Source of the DNA: Paratinospora sagittata | Lineage: Eukaryota > Streptophyta > Magnoliopsida > Ranunculales > Menispermaceae | Direction of reading: 5' to 3' | Assembly (NCBI GenBank): GCA_035771175.1 | Contig: CM069593.1 | Span: 42,035,741 to 42,099,740, forward strand | Length of the DNA: 64,000 bases | Part shown: positions 48,101-57,649 of the stretch, in pieces | Layout: every line of letters starts with the position of its first letter | How positions within the stretch are numbered: position 1 is the first letter of the stretch | Translations under genes and position numbers: made by a program | Notes under the pieces: model-generated | What the model saw: the letters and a program-made list of their open reading frames with translations, nothing else | Told to the model about the DNA's origin: nothing | Database searches by the model: none

Positions 48101-49582
48101 TGAATTGGTCCGAATCAGGAGTGATAGTGAATCACTAGTTGAATCGTGGTGAATTGATCTGAATCGTGAATTTGCTAAAAAACATGAATTTTTTTATAAC
48201 CCTTTATATACTTAATATATACAAATATATGATTCACATGTGTCGTGAATCTTATGATTCACCGATCTGAATCCCGATTCGATTCATCAAGCCTTGAAAC
48301 AATTTGCTTCCTATTCACGATTTTGACTACCATGGATTCAACCATGCGACAAACATCGGTGACTTTGAATGACTAATAATGGTGGCGAACAATATGGCTG
48401 GTCATAATTCAACAAAAAACATGGCATTTTGAATGGAGTAGTATGGTAAAACAAATTCCATTTAGCTGAGCCACCATTAGTTTGGACAAGGTGCTGATTT
48501 GTTGTCTAGTTATTTTATATTTTTTGTTTCATGGATAAAATGGTTGTCATTTGGTTTCAATCATGTTTTTTCTTTACATCATTAACTACATATAGCCTTT
48601 TGGCAGGTAGCAGCTCTTGTTCCCCAATGCGAACTGGACAATGTTATAGGGGGTTCTCAATTTGAATTGCAATCACTATTGATGACTAAAGCTTTACGAA
48701 AAACTCATTCCTCATTGTGCCGGTCCCAAACTATGCTCATTTTCATAAACCAGGTATTCACCTTTGTCATTCGACAGTTCTTTTTTTCTATTCTTTCTTT
48801 TCAGGGGAGGGATATATGTTGAAAATGTCTAATCTGAAAATGAGGTTTATTGCACTTGTACTTTTATGACTGTTTATTGATGTCAAGCTGCTTGTCCAGG
48901 TTAGATCAAGATCATGTGGAGGTCTTGGACATGCAGTTGAAGTAAGTTCTGGCGGAAATGCCTTGAAATTCTATGCAGCAGTTCGAATAAGAATGATAAG
49001 AAAAGGATTGCTCAGTAATGGAGATGAGGTAAATCATCTTCAATCCATGAAAAAAATGCATGAGGTTTGGCCAAATATAGAAAATGGTCCAAGAGGGACT
49101 GATATTTTGTTGATTATCTTAGATACAACTGTAAAACTATACAAATTCTAACACATTATTCCAATGAATTAGGAGTCATGTTGTCATTGACTCATCACAT
49201 TGAGCAATCACATGTTACATCAACATTTGGTAACCTCTTTATGTAGCGCTATTTCCCCTAAAATAATAAATGGAAGAATCTCAAATCCCTCTCAAATAGG
49301 TCATTGTACTAACTCAATCCAAAACATTGCATTTTCTCAACTACATGGGGTCGAATACATGAATTTTCTTCCTTCACCCTGCTCTATTGAGGGCTAAATC
49401 TTCTGTAGTTTCATTAGTAATTGCCATTGTTAATTATCACTACTCATAATATTACAGGTTGTCCTCTTTATTTATTTTGACCATTAATAGTTAATAAATT
49501 AATCTTCTTAAGTGGCACATTTAATGGTCTTCGTTGTATATGATCAAAGCATTTGAATTGGCTGACACTATATCTTCTCAAA

Positions 49583-49614
<32 letters not shown>

Positions 49615-51144
49615 AAAATTGAGACTGCCATTTATATTTGGTGGGCAATCCATAATTATGCTTAACTGCATGTTCTTTTCCCTACCCAGCTCGACTCATG
49701 TACACACCTAATTGGTTTTGTGGTTTCTAAGATGGTATCATAGATTACTATGTGAGGGTCTTGTATTTGACTCTTTGATTGGTATCCATTTGTTTTTGTC
49801 TTTTTGATTTTCTCTACATGCAAGACACATTTGTCTAGCTAGGAGGAATGTTGTTGCTTAAAATTCATTGTTAGCTTCTATCTGAAACATTTAGCTTTTA
49901 GATCCAGTGGTTATCTAACAACCACCTCCCCTTTCTTCTAACAGATTGGTTTGGATTTGCACATATACTTGCTTGTTCAACTAAAGTCTAAAGAACTGAA
50001 TTGCTTATTCAATTTTTCTCTTAATGATCCTGTAGAAATGTCTTTTATCCAACTTAAGAACTGTATTGTTTATTCAGTTGTTTTCTAATTATTCTGTAGA
50101 ACATAACCATACCATATAAAATGGTTTTCTTTAGATTTTCACATGACTAGGAGTTTTGTGATTGAAGAAAATATCATCATTAAGGTCTTAGGCATTGCTG
50201 TAGCTGTCTAGTCAAAACTTCATGGAGTTATGCTCTCACTTTTATCTGTGTCTGTTGCATGCTTTAGCATAAGCCTGAATCTCAGTGTGTCAATAATTAA
50301 GATATTTTACTCAATGTCATGATATGTATAAGAATTATGATGCTCACTTATATCAAATGTTTCATGATTTAGAATTAGCCTAAATATTACAGCGTGCACA
50401 ATAGACCCAAATGTGGTCACAGGTTCAAGTTGTGGATACAGCCTGTTGCGAAGCAAGATAAGGCTATGTACAATAGACCCAAATATGGTCTGACCATTCC
50501 CTCCCTTGAACCCCACATAAGTGGGAGCTTCGTGCACTGGGCTGCCCTTTTTTATCATAGTGCGCACAATAATTTTTCTGCTGAAATATTTTACTGAATT
50601 CCATACGTTAAGAGCATTTGCGTATACCCACAAGCTGAAGCTGAACACAATTATTAAATATGAATGTCTATTTAAGTCTTCCGTTAAATTTAAGTTCAGC
50701 CATATACTATGTTGAAAAAGTAGGGTAATCAAACTTTTTTCATTGATTCTCAAGTTCTTTTTAAGTTTGTGCTACTACATCTCTTGCAGGAGCTTATTTT
50801 CTCTCTGTAAGTGGTGAACACTGATTCCTCAGTTGAGATCCTGGTTTTATCGTGTGTTCTTCCAGGTTACTGGTCTTTCTGTTTCTGCGCAAGTTGTGAA
50901 AAATAAGTTGTCAACTGCAATGAAGAAAGCTGACCTTGACATAAGATTTGGGAGGGGCATTTTCCGCGAAGCAGAGGTCTTTGATATGGCTTGTGAACAT
51001 GGCGTCATCTTAAAAATGCGGAGTGGTTACCGCATAGATGGAGAGATTCTCAAAGATGAGAAGGAAGCCATACATTATCTCTCTGTAAATTATGAAGTCC
51101 TAGACAGGATTGTTACCATCTTAAGAAGCCAGTTCTTTCAGTGA
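36154..51144 (+). CDS. RECA3: RECA3-type mitochondrial RecA recombinase
   Basis: Eight coding exons: 36154-36264, 40519-40579, 43099-43319, 44902-44989, 46411-46583, 48607-48753, 48900-49028, 50866-51144. All are GT-AG, phases agree, and the product is 402 residues (Arabidopsis RECA3 is a little shorter). Residues 1-60 look like a mitochondrial presequence: basic, with no acidic residue before E25. The ATPase core has Walker [10 protein letters not shown] (139-147), the catalytic Glu in LDVENA (E169), Walker B NVIVVDS (to S218) and an FINQ sensor Gln (267), then an L2-type [12 protein letters not shown] segment. The C-terminus ends near LRSQFFQ. PQCELD after Walker B, unlike the KAEIxGE/KGEIDGE of bacterial RecA and RECA2, supports RECA3. 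The protein pairs DNA strands and suppresses recombination between short repeats in organelle DNA. The start follows the leader-intron acceptor. Confidence 0.9.
36265..39454. other. Intron of the RECA3-like gene with GAGCGC-rich repeats
   Basis: No coding gene. At 36660-36800 GAGCGCGCTTCTC and GAGCGCACTTCTC-type motifs recur with variants (AAGTGCAC, GAGCACT, GCGCTGAAG). At 37185-37340 a TATTAGGATATTA motif recurs about four times. Open frames at 37772-38074 show no known domain. These look like old repeats without clear ends. Confidence 0.45.
39463..40043. mobile_element. hAT-type MITE, 581 bp, perfect 8-bp duplication
   Basis: The termini TAGTGTTTTTAAGGTGTCGC and GGCGCCTTGAAAACACTG form an inverted repeat, and the duplication ATTCCCAT is exact at 39455-39462 and 40044-40051. 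GCCTAGGC and GGCCTTGCCTAGGC motifs recur near both ends. No ORF. It sits in intron 1 of the RECA3-like coding region. Confidence 0.9.
40052..43098. other. Introns around the second coding exon of the RECA3-like gene
   Basis: Apart from the 61-bp exon at 40519-40579 and the SINE at 41868, this stretch has no supported feature. A 199-codon antisense frame at 40809-41408 has no recognisable motif, and a [13 protein letters not shown] block after the acceptor-like TTGTTTCAG at 41517 stops after 16 codons. I treat both as chance. Confidence 0.5.
41868..41930 (-). mobile_element. Truncated SINE with perfect 11-bp duplication
   Basis: Only the 3' part of the family at 24353-24524 remains (GGACCCTACATAG, GAGCTTCATGCATC on the minus strand). 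The direct repeat TTGGTTCACTA is exact at 41857-41867 and 41931-41941. The tRNA-like head is missing, so this is a 5'-truncated insertion. Confidence 0.75.
43320..46410. other. Introns around the Walker A exon of the RECA3-like gene
   Basis: Apart from the exon at 44902-44989 and a TRIM-like element near 45606, no feature is supported. A short RTE-like end (GAAAAAGGCTTAGTGTTGAGTTGAG) lies at 44815-44842. Confidence 0.45.
45606..45890 (+). mobile_element. TRIM-like element: short direct repeats around a tRNA-iMet site
   Basis: A block TTGTTGGGCCTCCACCTATC...AGCTTTTGGGTGA (about 45615-45659) recurs as TTTTTGGGTCTCCACCTATT...AGCTTTTGAGTGA at about 45848-45889. The first copy ends TTTTTAACA and runs straight into TGGTATCAAAC, close to the usual copia-type primer site TGGTATCAGAGC. 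This layout fits a terminal-repeat retrotransposon in miniature. The element 5' edges are unclear. A similar AAGATGGTATCATAG site occurs at 49729-49743. Confidence 0.5.
46584..47983. other. RECA3-like intron between Walker B and the QCELD exon, 5' part
   Basis: No gene or bounded element seen. It contains one exon-like 33-bp segment (47506-47538), reported in the findings. Confidence 0.5.
47992..48334. mobile_element. hAT-type MITE rich in GAATCG repeats, 343 bp
   Basis: The termini CATAGTAGTC and GACTACCATG form an inverted repeat with one mismatch, and the duplication GATTCAAC is exact at 47984-47991 and 48335-48342. The interior is packed with GAATCG/GATTC hexamers in both orientations (more than a dozen), an extreme case of subterminal repeats. 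No ORF. It lies about 270 bp upstream of the exon at 48607. Confidence 0.9.
49029..50390. other. Last intron of the RECA3-like gene, 5' part
   Basis: AT-rich with an (AT)n run near 49581-49602 and a TRIM-like primer site near 49730. I see no coding sequence. Short frames at 48963-49397 include the real exon 48900-49028 read through into the intron. Confidence 0.5.
49581..49603. repeat. (AT)n microsatellite
   Basis: An AT run of about eleven units in the last intron of the RECA3-like gene, beside a stretch of A/T-rich sequence. Confidence 0.85.
50404..50558 (+). mobile_element. SINE copy, headless, with internal repeat
   Basis: The + strand carries GGTTCAAGTTGTGGATACAG, AAGCAAGATAAGGCTATG, CCTCCCTTGAACCCC and GGGAGCTTCGTGCACTGGGC, the body of the family at 24353-24524, then a T run. 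Imperfect direct repeats (AGCGTGCACAATA at 50391 and AGTGCGCACAATA at 50559; 11 of 13) may be the target duplication. ACAATAGACCCAAATRTGGT occurs twice, at both edges of the first part, so the 5' end is rearranged. Confidence 0.65.
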
Positions 51145-52070
51145 AAATTTTGATGCAGCCGTGCTGATTCATTCTCATTCAAGTGAAAATGGCCCAACGA
51201 CTTGGAATGTTGGAATGCACTGGAGATTAAATTCTTGTAAGAGCCAAAACTAAAGACTGTTGTTTCCTTGGGATGAGGACTCTTCATTCAAGCTTTACTT
51301 GATTGAAGAAAGCAAGATAAGGCATAGCATTTCTTAAACATTCGAACTTCATGTATGGGATCAGTTATCAACATTGTGTTCGATGAGTTGAAGGCCCTCC
51401 ATTGAAAAAATGTACATTAAGGTATTTCACATAGCTTGTGCAATAAGTTTTTCAGCAATAATATATTCCTTTTTTTTTTCTTCTTTTTTTAAAGTTTAAA
51501 CCTTATGTAATACATCTTGCTTTTGTGAAATTGTGTTCAATCATTTTTCCTTTTCGACATGTCTCCAATATAATGTTTTGAGATTAACAAAACTACATTT
51601 ACAGTAGGTAGATTAATTTCTTTTGAAGATATATGGAAGTTGATTGTGTCAGGGGATCTTTATATGTTGTCAACTTGCTCATCAGGACTTGATATATGAC
51701 CAAATTTTGCAAACCTGTATCATCTACTTGGTGTTTTCCTCCATCAAATTGATTAAATGTTAACCTATCTCACTTAGCATTCATAAAATTCCAATTTGCC
51801 ATAACCTTGAAACCTCTTGGATGCTTGATAAAGAGGCAAATGCTGTGATGCAAGAGGCTCTAAACATGACTTTCCAAATAAATTGGTGGTTTCAAGATTA
51901 ACTACTGCTCCCATATTTACATTTGGATCTACTTTTGTGGCTTAAGGATAAGAGTGGATTATTATCGCACCAAAATATATTAATCTTGGGTTTTGCAATG
52001 AACTCTCTTTGATGCTTAAAAGACCAAGAAAACAATTTTTACTTTATCCCAAGGCCAATCAACCAAAATT
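51145..52070 (+). other. 3' UTR and downstream region of the RECA3-like gene
   Basis: After the TGA at 51142-51144, the 3' UTR probably ends near AATAATATATTCC and a T-rich tract (51460-51490). The rest to 52070 has no supported gene. Confidence 0.35.
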
Positions 52071-52076
52071 CTGTTA

Positions 52077-52179
52077 GGGTGTGTTTGGCAGCGGAGAGAA
52101 TAAGAATTCTTATAAAGAAAAAAAAAATATATATTTTGTCTTGAAAAAATCTTCATTTTCTCAACAACTAAACACACCC
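52077..52179. mobile_element. Tourist-type (PIF/Harbinger) MITE, 103 bp
   Basis: The ends GGGTGTGTTTGG and CTAAACACACCC are inverted copies with one mismatch, flanked by TTA on both sides (52074-52076 and 52180-52182), the duplication typical of PIF/Harbinger elements. It is A+T rich and noncoding, and lies between the RECA3-like and HCF153-like genes. Confidence 0.82.
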
Positions 52180-52517
52180 TTAAAGAGGATAAGCTCTGTT
52201 AAAATATTTTCTCATGTCTAATTAAACACATGAGAAAAAAAATTTGAAAAGATTTTTTTGAGAAAATTTGAACACAAATTGGATGATATTCAAGCTTAAG
52301 AATAGATTGAGGGCAAGAAAGCAAGGAATAGTGCATGAGCATTTCAGAATCCTTTCTTTTAGCAGATGCAGCAACATTACTCCATCTCTTCAATTATTTT
52401 ACACAAGCCACCGGACACATTGCATGCAAATCATATTTTCTTTAGATCAAGGCTTGCAAAAACAATACATCTCCGAACCCAAAATATAGAACACCAAAAC
52501 AACTTCACAGTTTGATC

Positions 52518-55009
52518 CTAAGCTTGCCGTTTGGGACGGTTTCGTGCCCGCGTAAGAGCCGGCGTTGGCATTTCCTTTGCCGATGTCAGATCATCTTCTC
52601 CATTTTCATCTTCCTCATCCATTATTGCTTCATTAATGGCAACCTGATTCATCAAAGAGTACACATCAATAACAAGTTTACGTGTTGCAAAATTTTCTGA
52701 AATCAAGCAACCATATTACATCAAGTTTAAAGAATTAGGCTAGTACAAGAGAAAATTATGTGAACCAGAAAAGCAGAGCAGGGAAGATTGGTGTTTCTGC
52801 CTTGGGAGTTTAGTTGCAGTTTCAACGTGTTGGAAGCCTACTTCTGTTGGCCCTCTTTAACTATATAGACTATCATAACAAAAGACTTATTGGTGTTTGT
52901 TAACTGCTTGCAACCTCTTACAAAAGTGAAGGGTAATGAAAATTTGTTTTTTGGTAAATATTTTTATTTTTTCTACCTCTCATTAAAGGAGAGGTATACG
53001 AGAATAAGCAAAAAAAAATTGGCTTATTCTATTAGAGATTAAACCTCTAATTGAAGTAGAGCTAAAATGAAGGCCTTTTGATGTTTCAGTTACGAAGAGT
53101 GACCTATTAATAATACATGGTAATAATAGAGGTAGAGGAAAAACTAAAATTACATGGACATAAATAATTAAGAAAGATAAAACTAGTTGTAATTTAAGTA
53201 TCAAATTAGACCTTGATAAAGTGGAGTGGAGGAAGTAGATTCATGTAGCCCACCCCATGTAGTTAGGAGAAGGCTTAGTTGAGTTGAGTATCAGAGCTTA
53301 AACCTTTACTACAAATAGAGGTTCATTTTAAAGTAGAAGTAGAGGTTAAATAGAGTTAATAGTTAAACACTACTTAAGGCTCATAATTCATCAATAAAAC
53401 TTTCCAATTGGAAAAAAAATGACTTCAAACATTGAAAAGCTAGTCAGACAACCAATTCAATCAATAGATAAAAGTACATATTCATATAGTTTGCCATGAA
53501 ATTGGGAATTAGGATACATTTTAAGGCTAACAAACCTTCTCTCCTCTTTTTTCTCGAGCAATTTCTTGTATAGTAACAGCATCGGTGCAGGGGTTCATAT
53601 ACATTATTCTATTTCAAAGATGAAAGGAAATGGATGCTTTTGTTCTTTCATAGATTAAATTGATTGATTGATGTTGACTCACTAAGAAAAGGGTTCTAGG
53701 GTATATGTTTGTCAAAAATCTTCAATTTGAACTAAATCACTTGTGAGCTTCATGATTTATAATTAGAGAATGTTTAAAATTTATGTGTTCACTTTTTTTT
53801 TTTTACAATTAGAGTGCCGTAAATCTTATTTTGCTTTTCTCCTTCCATGATTCTTCAGTTTTTATTCCTTACATATGAAATTATATTTGAATCTTATATA
53901 TTTTTATTCTTTAGGAATATCTTCTAACAAAATTTGAAATTAGCATTGATTTTTTCATTTTTATTACTGTGTTTGAAAAGTAAAAAATACTAAATTTTTT
54001 TTTTTTTGAGTTTTTACAAATTGTTTCAATAGTTTAGCTACGAATATGAAATTTTTGTAATAATTTGATTACAGTTAATTCATAACTCAATGATTGAGAA
54101 ATCGCTAAATTTGATTAAAATTCTCAGTCATGTGGAATTTTCATTCCCTGCTTTTCTCTTCCATAGAAGAGACTCACTTCAGACATGTGGTTGAGCTTGA
54201 CACATTGTCAACCACGTCATGTACGTAAGAAGGACAGTGGGCAAGTAAAGTTAGTGTAGCATTTCTCACTTAACTATTGCCTTTTAGTGCACTTACTTGG
54301 TCCTAACAGTTCACAAAAAATGTCCATCATCTAATGTTAAAGTTAGAGTAGACCACTAAACCGCAATAATGAATGCGCAATTAGGCATCATGTCCTAGAC
54401 ATGTTGTGCTAGTGCTACCTACCCTGAGGATAATTTCACAATTTCACCAAACACCTAAGACAAAAAGAACTGTTCTCTTTGGGGCATTTCATCAAACACT
54501 TGGTGGGCTCTGCATGGTTCAACAAAACATACAAGCAAGCAAGCACAAATATGACCCAATTTGAAATCAATCAAGAACAACCCAATAGCAAATACAAAAC
54601 CAACAAAAAATAATTGGGTGGATTCATCTCCACAACAATTAGCAAGTAACAGCAATCACGGTACTTAAAACTTACTTACCTCTTCGAGGAACTTCTGATC
54701 GAGGCTGTCGGAAATTCTTATAGACGTCAAGACCGTGACAAGAAGAAGGGTGAGCGGGAAAACGAAGACCAAAACGACGGTGGTAGTGCTAGGCCCCGCC
54801 CGTGTCACCACACCCCAACCTCTCTTCTGCTTCTTCTTCTTGTTCAAGAAATTGGAGGACGCAAGATCAGCTGGGAATGTAGAAGAGAAGGAGGGTCGGA
54901 GCTGGAAGCGTGTGCTTGTAGTGGTTGGGATTTTGGGTTTGGAGTTGGTGTGGCAGTTAATAAGATTGGCGGGAATGCAGCTGCTAACCGTTGCAATGGC
55001 AGTCGCCAT
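52518..55009 (-). CDS. Small plastid-targeted one-span membrane protein, HCF153-like
   Basis: Two coding exons on the minus strand: 55009-54680 and 52643-52518, joined in phase 0 by a GT-AG intron of 2.0 kb, giving 151 residues. Residues 1-70 are a Ser/Thr/Pro-rich, basic transit peptide ending near VVTRA. Residues about 77-98 form one membrane span (VVLVFVFPLTLLLVTVLTSI), and the C-terminus is acidic then basic (DEEDENGEDD, ending TRARNRPKRQA). This layout and the DQKFLEE-A-NEA motif resemble plant HCF153, a thylakoid protein needed for cytochrome b6f complex assembly. I recall that family only loosely, so the gene symbol is left out. Without splicing, exon 1 would read on to a stop after 114 residues. 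A TATA-like box lies upstream. Confidence 0.72.
53090..53300 (+). mobile_element. RTE LINE 3' remnant in the HCF153-like intron
   Basis: The + strand carries AAGAGTGACCTATTAATAAT, then AGAGGTAGAGGAAAAAC, AATTAAGAAAGATAAAACTAG and the end AGGCTTAGTTGAGTTGAGTA, closely parallel to 10120-10318 but antisense to its host gene. Confidence 0.7.
53301..54679. other. 5' half of the HCF153-like intron
   Basis: AT-rich intron sequence with no coding motif. The open frame at 54455-54655 overlaps intron sequence and has no recognisable domain. Confidence 0.55.
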
Positions 55010-55071
55010 GAGTAACTGAACTAACTAACCACCACTCTAACAAAGAATACATACAGGAACAGAAGGTTTGG

Positions 55072-55078
55072 CTTTATA
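55072..55078 (-). promoter_or_regulatory. TATA box for the HCF153-like gene
   Basis: TATAAAG on the minus strand, about 63 bp upstream of the start codon at 55009, in a plausible position for a transcription start near 55043. No other core element is clear. Confidence 0.55.
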
Positions 55079-55082
55079 AATA

Positions 55083-56489
55083 ATCTAGATTATCAATATG
55101 AAGCTCTGATTGATTGATAATAAAATCTTATTGTGTCCTCTTTTTATCTCTATGATCTTTTTTGTTTTACTTTAATATAATGAGTCGTGATATTTAGATT
55201 ATGGTACTTCAAAATCATCTTGATGCTTACAATTAAAAGATGTTTTTTGGGATTGCTTCAGCTTATAACTTATAACTTTTATGAAAATGCTTACAAAAAG
55301 TTATTAATAATTTATACTTTATTTAAAAAGTGTTTTTGATAGTTATTTTAGTGTACAAAATATATTTTTTATTTTTAAAAGACTAAAATCGTAAAAGCAT
55401 AATGAAAAAGCTGCCCTTGAACAGTTTCTCTAAATTGCGCTAGATTTGTAATTATTAGCTGTTAGCAAAAGCAAACAAACGGGCCAAACTCGCCGCTTAT
55501 AAAAAGTGAAAAAAAAAGTGCTTATGTTACAATAATAAACAAGTCCTAAGCATCGTAACTATGATCCTTTATAAAGAATGTCAAAAAAATAGAAGAAGAA
55601 TTATGATATCCTTTTAGGACAGAAGTGTTATAAATTTTTATTTATTTATTTTGAAACCCAATGGAGTTATAAATATGACTCCTTAAGATTAAGGATCGAG
55701 TATTGAGAAAAAGTTTGCTACTTTTACGTCCATTAGCTATTTCTCAAATTCTATGTAGTTTATTTTTGTGTTTGAGAACAATGTTTATATGCATTTAAGA
55801 GGTACTGCGCTGCCCGACATTAGGTTGGATGAGTGGCAATATTGAAGGAGCATAAGGCTTTATTATAAAATAAATTTTAAGTTTAAGCCTCTCCAGTATT
55901 TATTTATACAACGTCTTATGGTATTTGTGATCGTGCCCACGAGGCAACCCCTAACCTTAAAAAAAAAAAAAAAAAAAAAAAAAAATATTGCAATGCGCTT
56001 GCAGAAAACATGTTAGAGACGTGGATAGTGTGTGAGAAAAGATAAGGAAAGAAAAGAAAAGAAAAAAATCTATTAACACTTTCCTGAAGTTGGCATAGCT
56101 CCACTACTACTAGGAGACAAATTAATGAAAAGTTGATTAAGATAGTTTTGTATTATATATATACCCGTCATAGGTATAATGATTATGTGGATTCAAGGCT
56201 TTGAAAGAGAGAATTTTAAAAAGATGCATGGCGGATGTGGACGGGTGTTCATACATTCTAATAAAAGAATATTATAATTGACTTCGAACAATATTTTAAA
56301 ATTTGTGAGTTAATTTAGGTATAATATTGAGGCCATTCAAGGTATACGTCTTACTTTTCTTTTTAAATGCATAGAAATTGAAAGAAAATCGTAAAATTAT
56401 GCATAACAGTTTACATCACTGATAAAACAAAAGATATATGTTATCTTATCTAAGTAATTACTATGTTGCGCATTGGTAGATCAAATATA
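55083..56489. other. Intergenic AT-rich region
   Basis: No gene. A long A run of about 26 lies at 55960-55985 after a GAGGCAACCCCTAACC segment, which may be the 3' end of a retroposon. The GGATTGCTTCAGCTTATAAC region near 55250 and AACGGGCC near 55480 resemble hAT MITE ends, but no duplication is seen. Confidence 0.4.
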
Positions 56490-57570
56490 TACTTTATTAG
56501 ATAATCAAATATGGTGATAACGCAGCCAACAAATAGCACAAGCTGTGATGAGAAAACCCAACAAATCATAACAAACATGTGCGAAAACAAAACAAACAAA
56601 CTGCACAAGGTCTCCTAATGATCCACAAAAACCATTAAATACAATGCAAGCATCGGTTCCAATCCCCAACCCAATCAGAAATGGACAGTCTCTGAGCCAG
56701 ATTAGCAGCATGATTCCACGAGCTGGCCGTCAACCTAATGATCTCCCAAAGAGAGTCGGCACTCCTCGACCTATCATTGAACACTATTGTTCTTCTCTAG
56801 CCATATGAGCCATAATGTTGAAAAAGAAGCACATAACGCCGCTTCCTTAATAGAACCTGATACGATAGCGTTCAGGGGTAGAGAGAAGTAATCATCCATA
56901 TTATGGGGAAGCAAGAACCTGTTACCAGAAAAAGATAACCAACTCGCTCACAAGTTGAGGGCATAGGAACATTGGAGGAAAATATGTTCCAAAGATTCGC
57001 AATCCTGATTGCAAAGCAAGCAACAATGGGGACAGATAGATGTATTAGAAAGTTTTTTCTGCAATAAATCCATTGTATTCAGACGACAGTGAGCCAGAAT
57101 CCAACCAAAGACTTTAATTTTTGATGGAATTCGCGACTACCAAATAATAGGTGCGAAAGGAAACTGTGATGGAGTAGACTGATTGTTAAGGATGGCCCGA
57201 AGAGATTCACAAGAAAACAACCCATTCGGTTCAAGAGTCCAAATGATCTTATCGGGTTGTGGTGATAATCTAAATTGGTCAAGAATTGAAAGAAGGGTTA
57301 ATATTTCATCATGTTCCCTAATGGTTAATGCTATAGAGAAATGGAAGTTCCAAGGAAGGGGGGAAGGGGGGAAGGGGGGAAGGGAGGGAATGTATGTGAA
57401 TTTTCATCAAGAGCTAAGAAATCTCTTATAGGCTGATTATGTAAAACGGATAATCTATATAGGTTCGGGAAGGATTTTGCCAATGGTCGAGGTCCAAGCC
57501 AATTATCTTCCCAAAATCTAAAAAGCTCCCCCTTCCCCACCGTGAGTGAGATGAAAGTAGCAACCACCAA
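56490..57570 (-). pseudogene. LINE ORF2 zf-RVT tail
   Basis: The pieces include FWEDNWLGPRPLAKSFPNLY (57331-57570), then SRIPSKIKVFGWILAHCRLN near 57130 and a Cys/His segment C-x2-C...H near 57000-57060, in various frames. This is the same domain as in the LINE fragments at 10450 and 14832, so the two L1 families are related. Confidence 0.7.
57358..57388 (+). repeat. G-run array (GGGGGGAA)n inside the LINE
   Basis: Three GGGGGGAA-type units followed by GGGAGGG on the + strand, in the degraded LINE ORF2 (minus strand). Such G-runs can form a quadruplex. It is not part of the conserved LINE protein. Confidence 0.85.
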
Positions 57571-57649
57571 TGTAAGAGATCCAATAAACCTCCAACCCTC
57601 AATGTCAATCTCCTAGATGTTTTGACACTGATTCCACCCCCAAAAATAT

